A stretch of 64,000 nucleotides of DNA from Rhizobium leguminosarum bv. viciae USDA 2370 (GCF_002008365.1 NZ_MRDL01000036.1:609676-673675), one strand, 5' to 3'. Positions 15,450-24,585 are shown, numbered from the stretch's first letter. Numbers and translations: made by a program. The notes: generated from the sequence alone by a model not told the origin.

Positions 15450-16604
15450 ATGGTAAGCCGCGCGGAACGTGGGCCTCTGGCCGATTGGTTCTGGACCATC
15501 GACCGCTTCTTCCTGGCGATGTTCATCTTCCTGATGGGCATCGGCTTCATGCTGTCGTTTGCGGCATCTCCTGCGGTCGCCGAGCGCATCGGGCTCGAAC
15601 CCTTCCACTTCGTCAAGCGCCATGCGGCCTTCATGATCCCCTCGATCGGCGTCATGCTCGGGCTCTCGTTCCTGACGCCGCGCCAGGTGCGGCGAACCGC
15701 TATCCTGATCCTGATCATCTCCGTCGCCATGATGGTGCTGGTGCTCTTCGTCGGGCAGGAGGTCAAGGGTGGCAGGCGCTGGATCTGGATCGCCGGCCTT
15801 TCCATCCAGCCGTCGGAATTCATGAAGCCCGCCTTCGTCGTGGTCTGCGCCTGGCTGTTTGCCGAACATGCGCGCCAGCCGGAGATCCCCGGCAATCTCT
15901 TTGCGATCATCCTGTTCGGCATCGTTGCGGCACTTCTTATCGCGCAGCCGGACCTCGGCCAGACCATCCTGACCACGGCCGTCTGGGGCGGGATGTTCTT
16001 CATGGCCGGCATGCCATGGATCTGGATCATGCTGCTCGGCATCGGCGGTGCCGGTGGCCTGCTCAGCGCCTATTACGTCTTCCCGCACGTCGCCGGCCGA
16101 ATAGACAAGTTCATGACCGGCGAGGGTGATACTTTCCAGATCGACACCGCGCGCGAGGCGATCATCCGCGGCAGCTGGTTCGGCCAGGGACCGGGTGAGG
16201 GTATCGTCAAGCGCATCATCCCGGATGCGCATACTGACTTCATCTTCTCGGTCGCTGCCGAAGAATTCGGGATCGTCTTCTGCATGGCGCTCGTTGCGCT
16301 GTTTACCGTGCTGGTGCTGCGCGGCCTCTCGCATGCCTATCGCGAGCGGAACGACTTCAACCGCTTCGCCGTCGCCGGCCTCGTGCTGCAGATGGGCATC
16401 CAGTCGATCATCAATATCGGCGTCAATCTCGAACTGCTGCCGGCGAAGGGCATGACGCTGCCGCTGATTTCCTATGGCGGCTCGTCCATGGTGGCGATCT
16501 GCGTCACCGCCGGCTTCATTCTGGCGCTGACGCGGCATCGACCGGAAAAACGCGCGCAGGACCGGAGCCTCTTCCGCGTCCCGCACGGCATGCCGGCGGA
16601 GTAG
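15450..16604 (+). CDS. ftsW: Septal peptidoglycan glycosyltransferase FtsW (SEDS)
   Basis: A 384-residue polytopic SEDS protein with about ten transmembrane helices. It polymerises lipid II in complex with FtsI. Recognisable blocks are the extracytoplasmic region with KGGRRWIWIAGLSIQPSE (its SIQPSEFMK motif is diagnostic), PDLGQTIL, GQGPGEG..IPDAHTDFIFSVAAEE and INIGVNLELLPAKGMTLPLI near the C-terminus. The ATG at 15450 is one base after the murD stop. RodA is the only real alternative, and operon position decides for FtsW. Confidence 0.96.
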   Translation: MVSRAERGPLADWFWTIDRFFLAMFIFLMGIGFMLSFAASPAVAERIGLEPFHFVKRHAAFMIPSIGVMLGLSFLTPRQVRRTAILILIISVAMMVLVLFVGQEVKGGRRWIWIAGLSIQPSEFMKPAFVVVCAWLFAEHARQPEIPGNLFAIILFGIVAALLIAQPDLGQTILTTAVWGGMFFMAGMPWIWIMLLGIGGAGGLLSAYYVFPHVAGRIDKFMTGEGDTFQIDTAREAIIRGSWFGQGPGEGIVKRIIPDAHTDFIFSVAAEEFGIVFCMALVALFTVLVLRGLSHAYRERNDFNRFAVAGLVLQMGIQSIINIGVNLELLPAKGMTLPLISYGGSSMVAICVTAGFILALTRHRPEKRAQDRSLFRVPHGMPAE

Positions 16605-16610
16605 AAGACT

Positions 16611-17735
16611 ATGAGCAAAGGCATCGTGCTGCTTGCCGCCGGGGGAACCGGCGGCCATGTGTTCCCGGCGGAGGCGCTGGCCTTCAAGCTGAAGGAGCGC
16701 GGCTATTCGGTGCATCTCGTCACGGACAGCCGAGCCGAGCGTTATGCCGGCAAATTCCCGGCCGAGGAGATCCATGTCGTGCCGTCGGCGACGATCGGCT
16801 CGAAGAACCCGGTTGCTGTGGCCCGCTCGCTGTGGACGCTCTGGAGCGGCATGCGGGCCGCAAAGAAACTGATCCAGCGGCTGCAGCCGGTCATCGTCGT
16901 CGGTTTCGGCGGTTATCCCACCGTGCCGCCGCTGCTTGCCGCTACCCGGCTCGGCGTGCCCTCGATGATCCACGAGCAGAACGCCGTGATGGGCCGCGCC
17001 AACAAGGCCTTAGCAACCCGTGTGCAGGCCATCGCCGGCGGTTTCTTGCCGGAGGGCGGTGCCGCCTTTCCAGACAAGACGGTGATGACGGGTAATCCCG
17101 TCCGCCCGGCGATCATTGCCGCGGCCGAGGTGCCTTACACGCCGTCGCATCCGGGTGAGGCCTTCAACCTCGTCGTCTTCGGTGGCAGCCAGGGCGCGCA
17201 ATATTTTTCCAAGGCGCTGCCGACGGCGATCAGCCTGCTCGACGACGCGCTTCGCGTGCGCCTGCGCATCACCCAGCAGGTGCGTCCCGAGGACATGGAG
17301 ATGGTCAGCGGCTGCGTCGCCAAGCTGGAGATGGGGGCCGATATCGCACCCTTCTTTACCGACATGGCCGAGAGGCTGGCGAGGGCGCATCTTGTCATCT
17401 GCCGTTCGGGCGCCTCGACGGTTTCGGAAATCTCCGTCATCGGGCGGCCTGCCGTGCTCGTGCCTTACCCGCACGCCCTCGATCACGACCAGGCGGCGAA
17501 TGCCGCGGCACTCGCTGCGACCGGCGGGGCGAAGGTGATTGCCCAGTCAGAGCTTTCGCCGGAGAAGATTGCGGCGATCCTGACGGCTGTCATGAACGAT
17601 CCGGAAAAGCTTTCGCACATGGCGGCGGCAGCGAAACTCGCTGGGAAACCCGACGCCGCAAACTTGCTTGCCGACATGGTTGAGGCTATTGCCGCCGGAC
17701 GGACAATTGCGGAATTCAAGAGGACACGCGCATGA
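16611..17735 (+). CDS. murG: UDP-GlcNAc:lipid I N-acetylglucosaminyltransferase
   Basis: A 374-residue GT-B glycosyltransferase on the inner face of the membrane that makes lipid II. Glycine-rich loops are visible in the N-domain (LLAAGGTGGHVFPAEAL and VVGFGGYPTVPPLLAA). The C-domain has FGGSQGAQYF, the donor-binding ICRSGASTVSEI and PYPHALDHDQAANAAAL. The gene ends in ATGA shared with murC. Confidence 0.97.
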   Translation: MSKGIVLLAAGGTGGHVFPAEALAFKLKERGYSVHLVTDSRAERYAGKFPAEEIHVVPSATIGSKNPVAVARSLWTLWSGMRAAKKLIQRLQPVIVVGFGGYPTVPPLLAATRLGVPSMIHEQNAVMGRANKALATRVQAIAGGFLPEGGAAFPDKTVMTGNPVRPAIIAAAEVPYTPSHPGEAFNLVVFGGSQGAQYFSKALPTAISLLDDALRVRLRITQQVRPEDMEMVSGCVAKLEMGADIAPFFTDMAERLARAHLVICRSGASTVSEISVIGRPAVLVPYPHALDHDQAANAAALAATGGAKVIAQSELSPEKIAAILTAVMNDPEKLSHMAAAAKLAGKPDAANLLADMVEAIAAGRTIAEFKRTRA

Positions 17736-19147
17736 AACTGCCGAAGACGATCGGTCTCGTCCATTTCATCGGCATTGGCGGCATCGGCATGAGCGGTATT
17801 GCCGAGGTGCTGCACAATCTCGGCCACAAAGTGCAGGGATCGGACCAGGCCGACAGTGCCAATGTCCAGCGCCTGCGCGACAAGGGCATCGAGGTGTTCG
17901 TCGGTCACCGAGCCGAAAACCTGGGTGAGGCCGAAGTCGTGGTCGTCTCGACGGCGATCAAGAAGAGCAATCCGGAGCTCGTCGCCGCGCGCGAAAAGCT
18001 GCTGCCGGTGGTGCGCCGTGCTGAAATGCTGGCCGAGTTGATGCGCTTCCGCAATGCGATCGCCATCGGCGGCACGCATGGCAAGACGACGACCACCTCG
18101 CTGGTCGCCACACTGCTCGAAGCCGGCGGGCTTGACCCGACCGTCATCAATGGCGGCATCATCAATGCCTACGGCACCAACGCCCGCATGGGCGAGGGCG
18201 AGTGGATGGTGGTCGAGGCCGACGAATCCGACGGCACCTTCCTCAAGCTTCCGGCCGATGTCGCCGTCATCACCAATATCGACCCGGAACATCTCGACCA
18301 TTACGGCAATTTCGACGCCGTGCGCGCCGCCTTCCGGCAGTTCGTCGAGAACGTGCCGTTTTACGGCTTCGGCGTCATGTGCCTCGACCATCCCGAGGTG
18401 CAGTCGCTGGTCGGCCGCATCGAGGACCGCAAGATCATCACCTATGGCGAGAACCCGCAGGCCGACGTGCGCTTCAAGAATGTCCGCATCGACGGCACGC
18501 GCTCGATCTTCGACGTCGAAATCCGCCGCCGCCGCACCGGCCAGGTGATCGAGCTCAAGGGGCTGGTCATGCCGATGCCCGGACGGCATAATATCTCCAA
18601 CGCGACGGCGGCGATTGCCGTTGCCAACCGGCTCGGCATATCGAGCGCCGATATCGCCAAGGGGCTTGCTTCCTTCGGCGGCGTCAAGCGGCGCTTCACG
18701 CTGACCGGCGAATGGAACGGGGTGCAGATCTTCGACGATTACGGTCACCATCCCGTCGAGATCAAGGCTGTGCTGCGCGCTGCCCGCGAATCCTGCAAGG
18801 GGCGCATCATCGCGGTCCACCAGCCGCACCGCTATAGTCGTCTTGCGAGCCTGTTCGAGGAATTCGCCGCCTGCTTCAACGATGCCGACAGCATCTTCCT
18901 GGCACCTGTCTATGCAGCGGGGGAGGATCCGATCGAGGGTATCGATTCCGTGTCGCTGGTTTCGCGCATAAAATCCGGCGGCCATCGCGACGCCCGCTTT
19001 CTCACCTCGGCGGAGCTTTTGCCGCAGATGGTCGCGGAGGTTGCAAAGCCTGGCGATTTCGTGGTTCTGTTGGGGGCTGGGAGCATCACATCCTGGGCAG
19101 CGGCGCTGCCCAAGCAACTGGAAGGCCTATCGGGAAAGTCCGTATGA
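17732..19147 (+). CDS. murC: UDP-N-acetylmuramate--L-alanine ligase
   Basis: A 471-residue Mur ligase catalysing addition of the first amino acid. The N-terminal UDP-binding fold is FIGIGGIGMSGIAEVL, the ATP loop is GGTHGKTTTTSLVATLL, and VVEADESDGTFL and NIDPEHLDHYG are the family catalytic blocks. The C-terminal domain has FDDYGHHPVEIKA and HQPHRYSR. Four-base overlaps join it to murG upstream and murB downstream. Confidence 0.97.
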   Translation: MKLPKTIGLVHFIGIGGIGMSGIAEVLHNLGHKVQGSDQADSANVQRLRDKGIEVFVGHRAENLGEAEVVVVSTAIKKSNPELVAAREKLLPVVRRAEMLAELMRFRNAIAIGGTHGKTTTTSLVATLLEAGGLDPTVINGGIINAYGTNARMGEGEWMVVEADESDGTFLKLPADVAVITNIDPEHLDHYGNFDAVRAAFRQFVENVPFYGFGVMCLDHPEVQSLVGRIEDRKIITYGENPQADVRFKNVRIDGTRSIFDVEIRRRRTGQVIELKGLVMPMPGRHNISNATAAIAVANRLGISSADIAKGLASFGGVKRRFTLTGEWNGVQIFDDYGHHPVEIKAVLRAARESCKGRIIAVHQPHRYSRLASLFEEFAACFNDADSIFLAPVYAAGEDPIEGIDSVSLVSRIKSGGHRDARFLTSAELLPQMVAEVAKPGDFVVLLGAGSITSWAAALPKQLEGLSGKSV

Positions 19148-20118
19148 AACAGGTGAATGGGGAAAAGCTTCTCGCGTCTCTCGGAGAGGGTGTAAAGGAT
19201 ATCCGCGGCCGTATCACGCCGGATGCCCCGATGGACCGCGTCACCTGGTTCAGGGCCGGCGGCCTGGCCGAGCTGATGTTCCAGCCGCATGACATCGACG
19301 ATCTCATCGCCTTCCTGAAGATATTGCCGGAAGAGGTGCCGCTGACGGTGGTCGGCGTCGGCTCCAACATTCTGGTGCGCGATGGCGGCATTCCCGGCGT
19401 CGTGCTGCGCCTGTCGGCCAAGGGGTTCGGCTTCGTCGAACTTGCCGGCGAAAACCGCATCCTGGCCGGCGCCATCTGCCCTGACAAACATGTGGCGGCG
19501 ATGGCGATGGACAACGGCATCGGCGGCTTCCATTTCTTCTACGGCATTCCCGGTGGCATCGGTGGCGCGGCGCGCATGAATGCCGGGGCCAATGGCGTGG
19601 AGACGCGCGAGCGGCTGATCGAAGTCCATGCGGTCGACCGCAAGGGCGACAAGCATGTGCTTTCCAATGCCGAGATGGGCTATTCCTACCGGCATTCGAC
19701 CGCATCGACAGATCTGATCTTCACCTCCGTGCTGTTCGAGGGCTATCCGGAAGAGCGCGCGCAGATCCGCGCCGAGATGGACGCCGTGCGCAATCATCGC
19801 GAGACGGTGCAGCCGGTGCGTGAAAAGACCGGCGGGTCGACCTTCAAGAACCCCGCCGGCCATTCGGCCTGGAAACTGATCGACGAGGCAGGCTGCCGCG
19901 GCCTCGTCATCGGCGGAGCGCAGATGTCGTCGCTGCACTGCAATTTCATGATCAACATGGGGCAGGCGACCGGCTACGACCTCGAATATCTCGGCGAACA
20001 GGTGCGCCGCGAGGTCTTCGAAAAAGACGGCATCAAGCTCGAATGGGAAATCAAACGTCTCGGCGTCTTCATGCCCGGCCGTGAGGTGCACCCGTTTCAG
20101 GGTGTGACGAGCGAGTAA
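19144..20118 (+). CDS. murB: UDP-N-acetylenolpyruvoylglucosamine reductase
   Basis: A 324-residue FAD enzyme that reduces enolpyruvyl-UDP-GlcNAc to UDP-MurNAc with NADPH. The FAD-binding segments are VVGVGSNILVRDGG and GIPGGIGGAARMNAGANG. The catalytic serine lies in GGSTFKNP and the C-terminal block LIDEAGCRGL is present. This is the last gene of the first dcw unit; the next gene is convergent and only three bases away, so the dcw transcript probably ends within or near the opposing gene. Confidence 0.96.
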   Translation: MKQVNGEKLLASLGEGVKDIRGRITPDAPMDRVTWFRAGGLAELMFQPHDIDDLIAFLKILPEEVPLTVVGVGSNILVRDGGIPGVVLRLSAKGFGFVELAGENRILAGAICPDKHVAAMAMDNGIGGFHFFYGIPGGIGGAARMNAGANGVETRERLIEVHAVDRKGDKHVLSNAEMGYSYRHSTASTDLIFTSVLFEGYPEERAQIRAEMDAVRNHRETVQPVREKTGGSTFKNPAGHSAWKLIDEAGCRGLVIGGAQMSSLHCNFMINMGQATGYDLEYLGEQVRREVFEKDGIKLEWEIKRLGVFMPGREVHPFQGVTSE

Positions 20119-20121
20119 CGG

Positions 20122-21051
20122 TTACTTCACCGCAAGCTTCAGGCCTTCGCGCGGCGTGACCAGGGGCGACCAGCCAAGCACGTCGCGGGCACGGGATATG
20201 TCGACCTGGAGGGAGCCACAAAGACGTTGGAAGACGGCGTCCTTTCCCGTGACTCTCGCGCCCATCTGCAACAAGGCGGGGGGAAAGGGGAGCAGCATCG
20301 GTTTGACACCCAGCCCTGCGGCAATCCCTTCAATAAGCCCTGGAGTCGAAAGGTCTTCTCCATCGCCTGCGAGAAAGGTCTCGCCGGCTGCGCCGGGATG
20401 CTTCATCGCGGTGATGATCAGATCGATGAGATTTGGAAGCGCGACCAGTGTTCGGCGGTTCTTCAGCGACGCGAAGGGGAGCGGTATCCTCTTCCGGACA
20501 AGTCCGACGAGCAGGGCGAAATTGCCCCTCGCACCGGGTCCATAGACGAGCGGCGGGCGAATGACGACGACCTCCATGCCTGTTCGGGCGGCGATTTCAC
20601 GCAGCCCGATTTCAGTTTCCAGCTTCGAGATGCCATAGGGATCGATCGGCATTGGCGTATCGTCGTGCCGGAAGGGCCGATCGTTCTCCTCACCATTGAC
20701 CTTGATGCTGCTGATGAAGACGAACCTTTTTACGCCCGCGCGGGCGGCCTGCTCGGCGAGGTTCAAGGTGGCGGCGGTGTTGATCCGACGAAATTCCGCA
20801 AGCGGATCGGCTGCGCGGTCGTTCATGATGTGAACACGAGCGGCGAGATGGACGATGACATCAATACCCTCGAGAGCCGCTGTCCAATCGGTTTCGCTTG
20901 TTATCTCAATGGGGAAATGCCGCACAGATGTCGGGAAGCTGGCGGTTGCAGATCGCGTCGTCACCACAAGCTCGCATATCCGCTCTCCGTGCAGTCTTTC
21001 GACGAGAGGCCCACCGACAAAGCCGGCTGCGCCGGTAATGAGGCATCGCAT
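20122..21051 (-). CDS. NAD-dependent epimerase/dehydratase (extended SDR)
   Basis: A 309-residue extended short-chain dehydrogenase. The NAD(P) fingerprint GAAGFVGGPL is at residues 7-16, HLAARVH follows, the catalytic Ser lies in FISSIKVNG, and the YxxxK pair is in YGISKLE. RPPLVYGPGARGNF matches UDP-hexose epimerases and dehydratases. It probably modifies a nucleotide sugar for surface polysaccharide, although no glycosyltransferase is nearby. It is inserted, in opposite orientation, between murB and the ddl half of the dcw cluster. The exact substrate cannot be read from sequence. Confidence 0.8.
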   Translation of the reverse strand: MRCLITGAAGFVGGPLVERLHGERICELVVTTRSATASFPTSVRHFPIEITSETDWTAALEGIDVIVHLAARVHIMNDRAADPLAEFRRINTAATLNLAEQAARAGVKRFVFISSIKVNGEENDRPFRHDDTPMPIDPYGISKLETEIGLREIAARTGMEVVVIRPPLVYGPGARGNFALLVGLVRKRIPLPFASLKNRRTLVALPNLIDLIITAMKHPGAAGETFLAGDGEDLSTPGLIEGIAAGLGVKPMLLPFPPALLQMGARVTGKDAVFQRLCGSLQVDISRARDVLGWSPLVTPREGLKLAVK

Positions 21052-21069
21052 GATCTGTTCCCCGTTTTG

Positions 21070-21104
21070 CCGTGAGTGTTCCGGTTAACCGGAAGTGCTC
21101 ACGG
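21070..21104. repeat. Imperfect palindrome upstream of the epimerase gene
   Basis: CCGTGAGTGTTCCGG and CCGGAAGTGCTCACGG flank a TTAA centre; the arms differ by a one-base offset. The inner GTTCCGG/CCGGAAGTGCTC arms resemble the left palindrome of the repeat at 5258, so this may be a solo half-element. It lies in the 5' region of the minus-strand epimerase gene. Confidence 0.4.
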
Positions 21105-21110
21105 CATCAA

Positions 21111-21141
21111 TAAAAAAGCCGCGACGGTGGCCGTCGCGGCT
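21111..21141 (-). terminator. Intrinsic terminator of the MFS transporter gene
   Basis: On the minus strand a perfect 11-bp stem (arms AGCCGCGACGG and CCGTCGCGGCT around a 3-base loop) is followed by a run of six T. It lies 25 bases after the transporter stop and separates it from the epimerase gene. Confidence 0.85.
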
Positions 21142-21165
21142 TGTTGTTGACTTGCTACTCGAGGT

Positions 21166-22479
21166 TCAGACTTCCTCGCGGCCCGACAGCCGGATGCAGA
21201 CCAGCGAGATCACCGCCGAGGCGGCGAGGTAGTAGCCGACATAGTCGAGGCTGTAATGGGTGGCGAGCCAGGTGGCGATATAAGGAGCGAGCGAGGCGCC
21301 GAAGATGCCACCCAGATTGAAGGTCATAGAGGCGCCGGTGTAGCGCACCATGGTCGGGAAGGGCGCGGCAAGGGCAGCGCCGATCGGACCGTAGGTGAAG
21401 CCCATCAAGGCGAGGCCGATGATCGAGCACAGGAAGGCGCCTGTGAGACCGCTGGTCAACAGCGTTGCGTAGAAGAAGCCGAAGATCGCGATGGCAATCG
21501 TCGTCAGCGTCAGGATGGTGCGGCGCGAATAGAGATCGGAGAGCCAGCCGGAGAGCGGGATCGTCAGGCCGAAGAAGACGACGCCGACAAGCTGGACGAC
21601 CAGAAACTGTTCTCTCGTATAACCGAGCCCACCCCTTTCCAAGGGTGTCGTTCCCCAGGAGAGCGTGAAGACCGTCATGAGGTAGAACAGCACGAAGGTC
21701 GCGACGGCAATGAAGGTGCCGAGGATCAGGCTGCGCAGATGACCGCGGAAGACCACCTCGATCGGCACGGCGACGCGCTCGTGCTTTTCGACGGCTTTGC
21801 GGAATTCCGGCGTCTCGGCAATCTTCAGCCGGACATAGAGGCCGACGGCGACGAGGGCGAGGCTGGCGATGAAGGGAATGCGCCATCCATAGTCGAGGAA
21901 ATCCTCGTTGCTCATCGTTTCCGCCAGGATGAGGAAGAAGCCGGAGGAAAGGATGAAGCCGATCGGCGCGCCGAGCTGCGGGAACATGGCGTACCAGCTG
22001 CGCTTGCCGGGAGGAGCGTTTTCGGTGGCAAGCAGGACGGCGCCGCCCCATTCGCCGCCGAGGCCGAGGCCCTGACCGAAGCGGCAAAGCGCCAGCAATA
22101 GCGGCGCGGCGATGCCGATCGCATCATAGCCTGGCAGCATGCCGATCAAGACGGTCGAAAGCCCCATCGTCATCAGCGCGGCGACGAGCGTCGCCTTACG
22201 GCCGATGCGATCGCCGAAATGACCGAACACCACGGCGCCGATGGGGCGGGCGAAGAAGGCGATCGAGAAAGTGACGAGCGACTGCAGCGTTGCGGCGTTC
22301 GAATCGCTTGCCGGGAAGAAGAGATGCGGGAAGACGAGGACGGCTGCCGTCGCATAGACGTAGAAGTCAAAGAATTCGATGGTGGTGCCGACAAGGCTGG
22401 CGATGAGGACGCGAGCCGGGGAATTGACTTGCGCGCTGTTCGAGGCAGGAGTCGGCGATGCGGAGATCGCGTCTGTCAT
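21166..22479 (-). CDS. MFS transporter, metabolite:H+ symporter (MHS) family
   Basis: A 437-residue major facilitator with twelve predicted helices. Signatures of the MHS group (ShiA/ProP/KgtP-like) are TTIEFFDFYVYATAA in helix 1, GHFGDRIGRKATL in the loop 2-3 motif, and GLGLGGEWGGAVLLATENAP in helices 4-5. Such proteins import organic acids, shikimate, betaines or similar compounds with protons; the substrate is not predictable here. The ATG at 22479 is preferred over a TTG two codons upstream. It is divergent from aqpZ across a 219-base gap that must hold both promoters. Confidence 0.85.
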   Translation of the reverse strand: MTDAISASPTPASNSAQVNSPARVLIASLVGTTIEFFDFYVYATAAVLVFPHLFFPASDSNAATLQSLVTFSIAFFARPIGAVVFGHFGDRIGRKATLVAALMTMGLSTVLIGMLPGYDAIGIAAPLLLALCRFGQGLGLGGEWGGAVLLATENAPPGKRSWYAMFPQLGAPIGFILSSGFFLILAETMSNEDFLDYGWRIPFIASLALVAVGLYVRLKIAETPEFRKAVEKHERVAVPIEVVFRGHLRSLILGTFIAVATFVLFYLMTVFTLSWGTTPLERGGLGYTREQFLVVQLVGVVFFGLTIPLSGWLSDLYSRRTILTLTTIAIAIFGFFYATLLTSGLTGAFLCSIIGLALMGFTYGPIGAALAAPFPTMVRYTGASMTFNLGGIFGASLAPYIATWLATHYSLDYVGYYLAASAVISLVCIRLSGREEV

Positions 22480-22698
22480 TTTCAATCCAATCAGTATTTT
22501 TATGAATCGCCTTGGGAGGCCGGCGGGTCTTAACGCAATTTCAGGCCTGAGAAAACGTCTCCTTGCGCCGCAGGTACCGCATCTCCACCCGCTTCTCGAT
22601 CCTTGCGTGAAGCTTGCCGCGGCAATGTCCGCGCGCTTGACCGGAATCGAATTGTAACGGATTCACTTAAACTCTTGGTTGAGGTTAAGGAGGCGCGC

Positions 22699-23385
22699 AT
22701 GCAAAAGAGTCTAGTTGCCGAGTTTCTCGGCACGTTCTGGCTGGTCTTCGGCGGATGCGGCAGCGCCGTGCTGGCCGCGGCCTATCCCGAGCTTGGGATC
22801 GGTTTTGTCGGCGTGGCCTTTGCGTTCGGTCTGACGGTGCTCACCATGGCCTATGCCGTGGGCGGCATCTCAGGCGGTCATTTCAATCCCGCCGTCTCGC
22901 TTGGCCTTACGGTTGCCGGCCGGTTTCCGGCGGCGCGTCTCGTTCCCTATGTCGTCGCGCAGGTTGTCGGCGCCGTCGCCGCGGCGGCGCTGCTTTATCT
23001 CATCGCCAGCGGCAAGGCGGGTTTCGAACTCGGCGGCTTTGCCGCCAACGGATATGGCGATCATTCTCCGGGCGGTTATTCACTGCTTTCGGCGCTGCTG
23101 ATCGAAGTGCTGCTGACCATGTTCTTCCTGATCATCATCCTGGGATCGACCAGCAGCCGGGTGCCTGCCGGCTTCGCGCCGCTTGCTATCGGCCTCGGAC
23201 TGACGCTGATCCATCTCGTTTCTGTCCCCGTGACGAACACCTCGGTCAATCCGGCGCGTTCCACCGGCCAGGCGCTTTTCGTCGGCGGCTGGGCGCTGCA
23301 GCAGCTCTGGCTGTTCTGGATTGCGCCGCTTGCGGGTGGGGCGCTTGGCGGACTCGTCTGGAAATTCCTCGACGACGCCGACTGA
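22699..23385 (+). CDS. aqpZ: Aquaporin Z
   Basis: A 228-residue six-helix channel with two NPA half-helices (NPA at 63-65 and 184-186). The selectivity-filter residues expected for a water-specific channel are present: Phe43, His172, Thr181 and Arg187, the same set as E. coli AqpZ. This argues against glycerol transport. A strong AAGGAGG ribosome site precedes the ATG at 22699, and a terminator follows, so it is a single-gene unit. Its position inside the dcw cluster is unusual compared with most bacteria. Confidence 0.95.
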   Translation: MQKSLVAEFLGTFWLVFGGCGSAVLAAAYPELGIGFVGVAFAFGLTVLTMAYAVGGISGGHFNPAVSLGLTVAGRFPAARLVPYVVAQVVGAVAAAALLYLIASGKAGFELGGFAANGYGDHSPGGYSLLSALLIEVLLTMFFLIIILGSTSSRVPAGFAPLAIGLGLTLIHLVSVPVTNTSVNPARSTGQALFVGGWALQQLWLFWIAPLAGGALGGLVWKFLDDAD

Positions 23386-23412
23386 CTACAGGACATCGAA
23401 CTATCCCATTGA

Positions 23413-23447
23413 GCCCGCGCGGTTTTTCCGCGCGGGCATTTCTGTTT
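23413..23447 (+). terminator. Intrinsic terminator of aqpZ
   Basis: A perfect 10-bp GC-rich stem (GCCCGCGCGG / CCGCGCGGGC) with a TTTTT loop is followed by ATTTCTGTTT. It lies 27 bases after the aqpZ stop and separates it from the ddl promoter region. Confidence 0.85.
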
Positions 23448-23535
23448 CCACGGAACGATGGGCACCTTCGCTCCGACACTCCCGAAGACGCGAAGGTTAA
23501 AAAATCATGGGCGCGGCAACATGGAGTTAACGAAA

Positions 23536-23552
23536 GTAAACACTTCATTAAC
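23536..23552 (-). promoter_or_regulatory. Candidate CtrA site upstream of ddl-ftsQAZ
   Basis: On the minus strand TTAA-N7-TTTAC matches the CtrA consensus with one mismatch; a TTAACCAT half-site overlaps it on the plus strand. It is 107 bases before the ddl start, in the only gap able to hold a promoter for this unit. A GANTC methylation site (GAGTC, 23661-23665) overlaps the ddl start. The match is weak. Confidence 0.3.
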
Positions 23553-23658
23553 CATAATGATGCTCTAATGCACCCAGGTCGGACAAAGGCCTGAAACGGC
23601 GCAGACAGCTTCGCGCAAGCGTCGATTTCGAAAATGAAAGTTATTTTTGGGGGTGTTG

Positions 23659-24585
23659 ATGAGTCGCAAGCATGTCGCTGTCCTGATGGGCGGATTTTCC
23701 TCGGAAAGGCCCGTCAGCCTTTCCTCGGGAAAGGCTTGCGCAGAAGCCCTCGAGGCGGAAGGCTTCGACGTGACGCGCATCGACGTGGCGCGCGACGTTT
23801 CCGAGAAACTTGCCGCGCTGAAACCCGATGTCGTCTTCAATGCGCTTCACGGCCCGTTCGGCGAGGACGGCACTATTCAGGGCATCCTCGAATATCTCGA
23901 AATCCCCTATACGCATTCGGGCGTGCTTGCCTCGGCGCTGGCGATGGACAAGGCCAAGGCGAAGCGTGTCGCTGCTGCCGCCGGCATTCCGGTCGCCGAA
24001 TCGCAGGTGGTCAACCGTTTCGCCTTTCCCTCGACGCATCCGATGAAGCCGCCCTATGTGGTGAAGCCCGTCCGCGAGGGGTCGAGCTTCGGCGTCGTCA
24101 TCGTCACGGAAGATCAGGCGCATCCGCCACAGATCGTCAGCTCGCCCGAGTGGCGTTACGGCGAGGAGGTGATCGTCGAGCGCTATGTTTACGGTCGCGA
24201 GCTCACCTGCGGTGTCATGGGCGAAACGCCGCTCGGCGTCACGGAAGTGGTGCCGCAGGGACACAATTTTTATGATTACGACTCCAAGTATGCGGCGGGC
24301 GGTTCAAAACACGTCATCCCGGCGAAAATTTCACCGAATATTTACCAAAAAATACAAACATTGTCCCTAAGGGCGCATCAGGCAATCGGTTGTCGCGGCG
24401 TCAGTCGGTCCGACTTTCGTTACGACGATCGTTTCTCCGAAGACGGCGAAATCATCTGGCTGGAGGTCAATACCCAGCCAGGTATGACCCCAACCTCGCT
24501 CGTGCCCGAAATGGCCGGTCATGCCGGCTATTCGTTTGGTCAGTTTCTCCGGTGGATGGTGGAGGACGCGTCTTGTTTGCGTTGA
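23659..24585 (+). CDS. ddl: D-alanine--D-alanine ligase
   Basis: A 308-residue ATP-grasp enzyme making D-Ala-D-Ala for MurF. Visible motifs are VLMGGFSSERPVSLSSG (N-terminal loop with the conserved Glu and Ser), HGPFGEDGTIQGILE, YVVKPVREGSSFGV (ATP lysine), and the C-terminal metal-binding EVNTQPGMTPTSLVPE. The start at 23659 is MSRKHVAV; an in-frame ATG four codons upstream is less likely. The 3' end overlaps the TTG start of ftsQ by 13 bases. It is the first gene of the second dcw unit (DdlB position). Confidence 0.96.
   Translation: MSRKHVAVLMGGFSSERPVSLSSGKACAEALEAEGFDVTRIDVARDVSEKLAALKPDVVFNALHGPFGEDGTIQGILEYLEIPYTHSGVLASALAMDKAKAKRVAAAAGIPVAESQVVNRFAFPSTHPMKPPYVVKPVREGSSFGVVIVTEDQAHPPQIVSSPEWRYGEEVIVERYVYGRELTCGVMGETPLGVTEVVPQGHNFYDYDSKYAAGGSKHVIPAKISPNIYQKIQTLSLRAHQAIGCRGVSRSDFRYDDRFSEDGEIIWLEVNTQPGMTPTSLVPEMAGHAGYSFGQFLRWMVEDASCLR

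Noticed and set aside
15363..16973. 536-residue minus-strand open frame with His/Asp-rich composition
   Set aside because: Antisense to ftsW and murG. Metal-binding look is an artefact of reverse reading of Val/Ile codons.
17483..19117. 544-residue minus-strand open frame
   Set aside because: Antisense to murC; no start signal and no recognisable motif.
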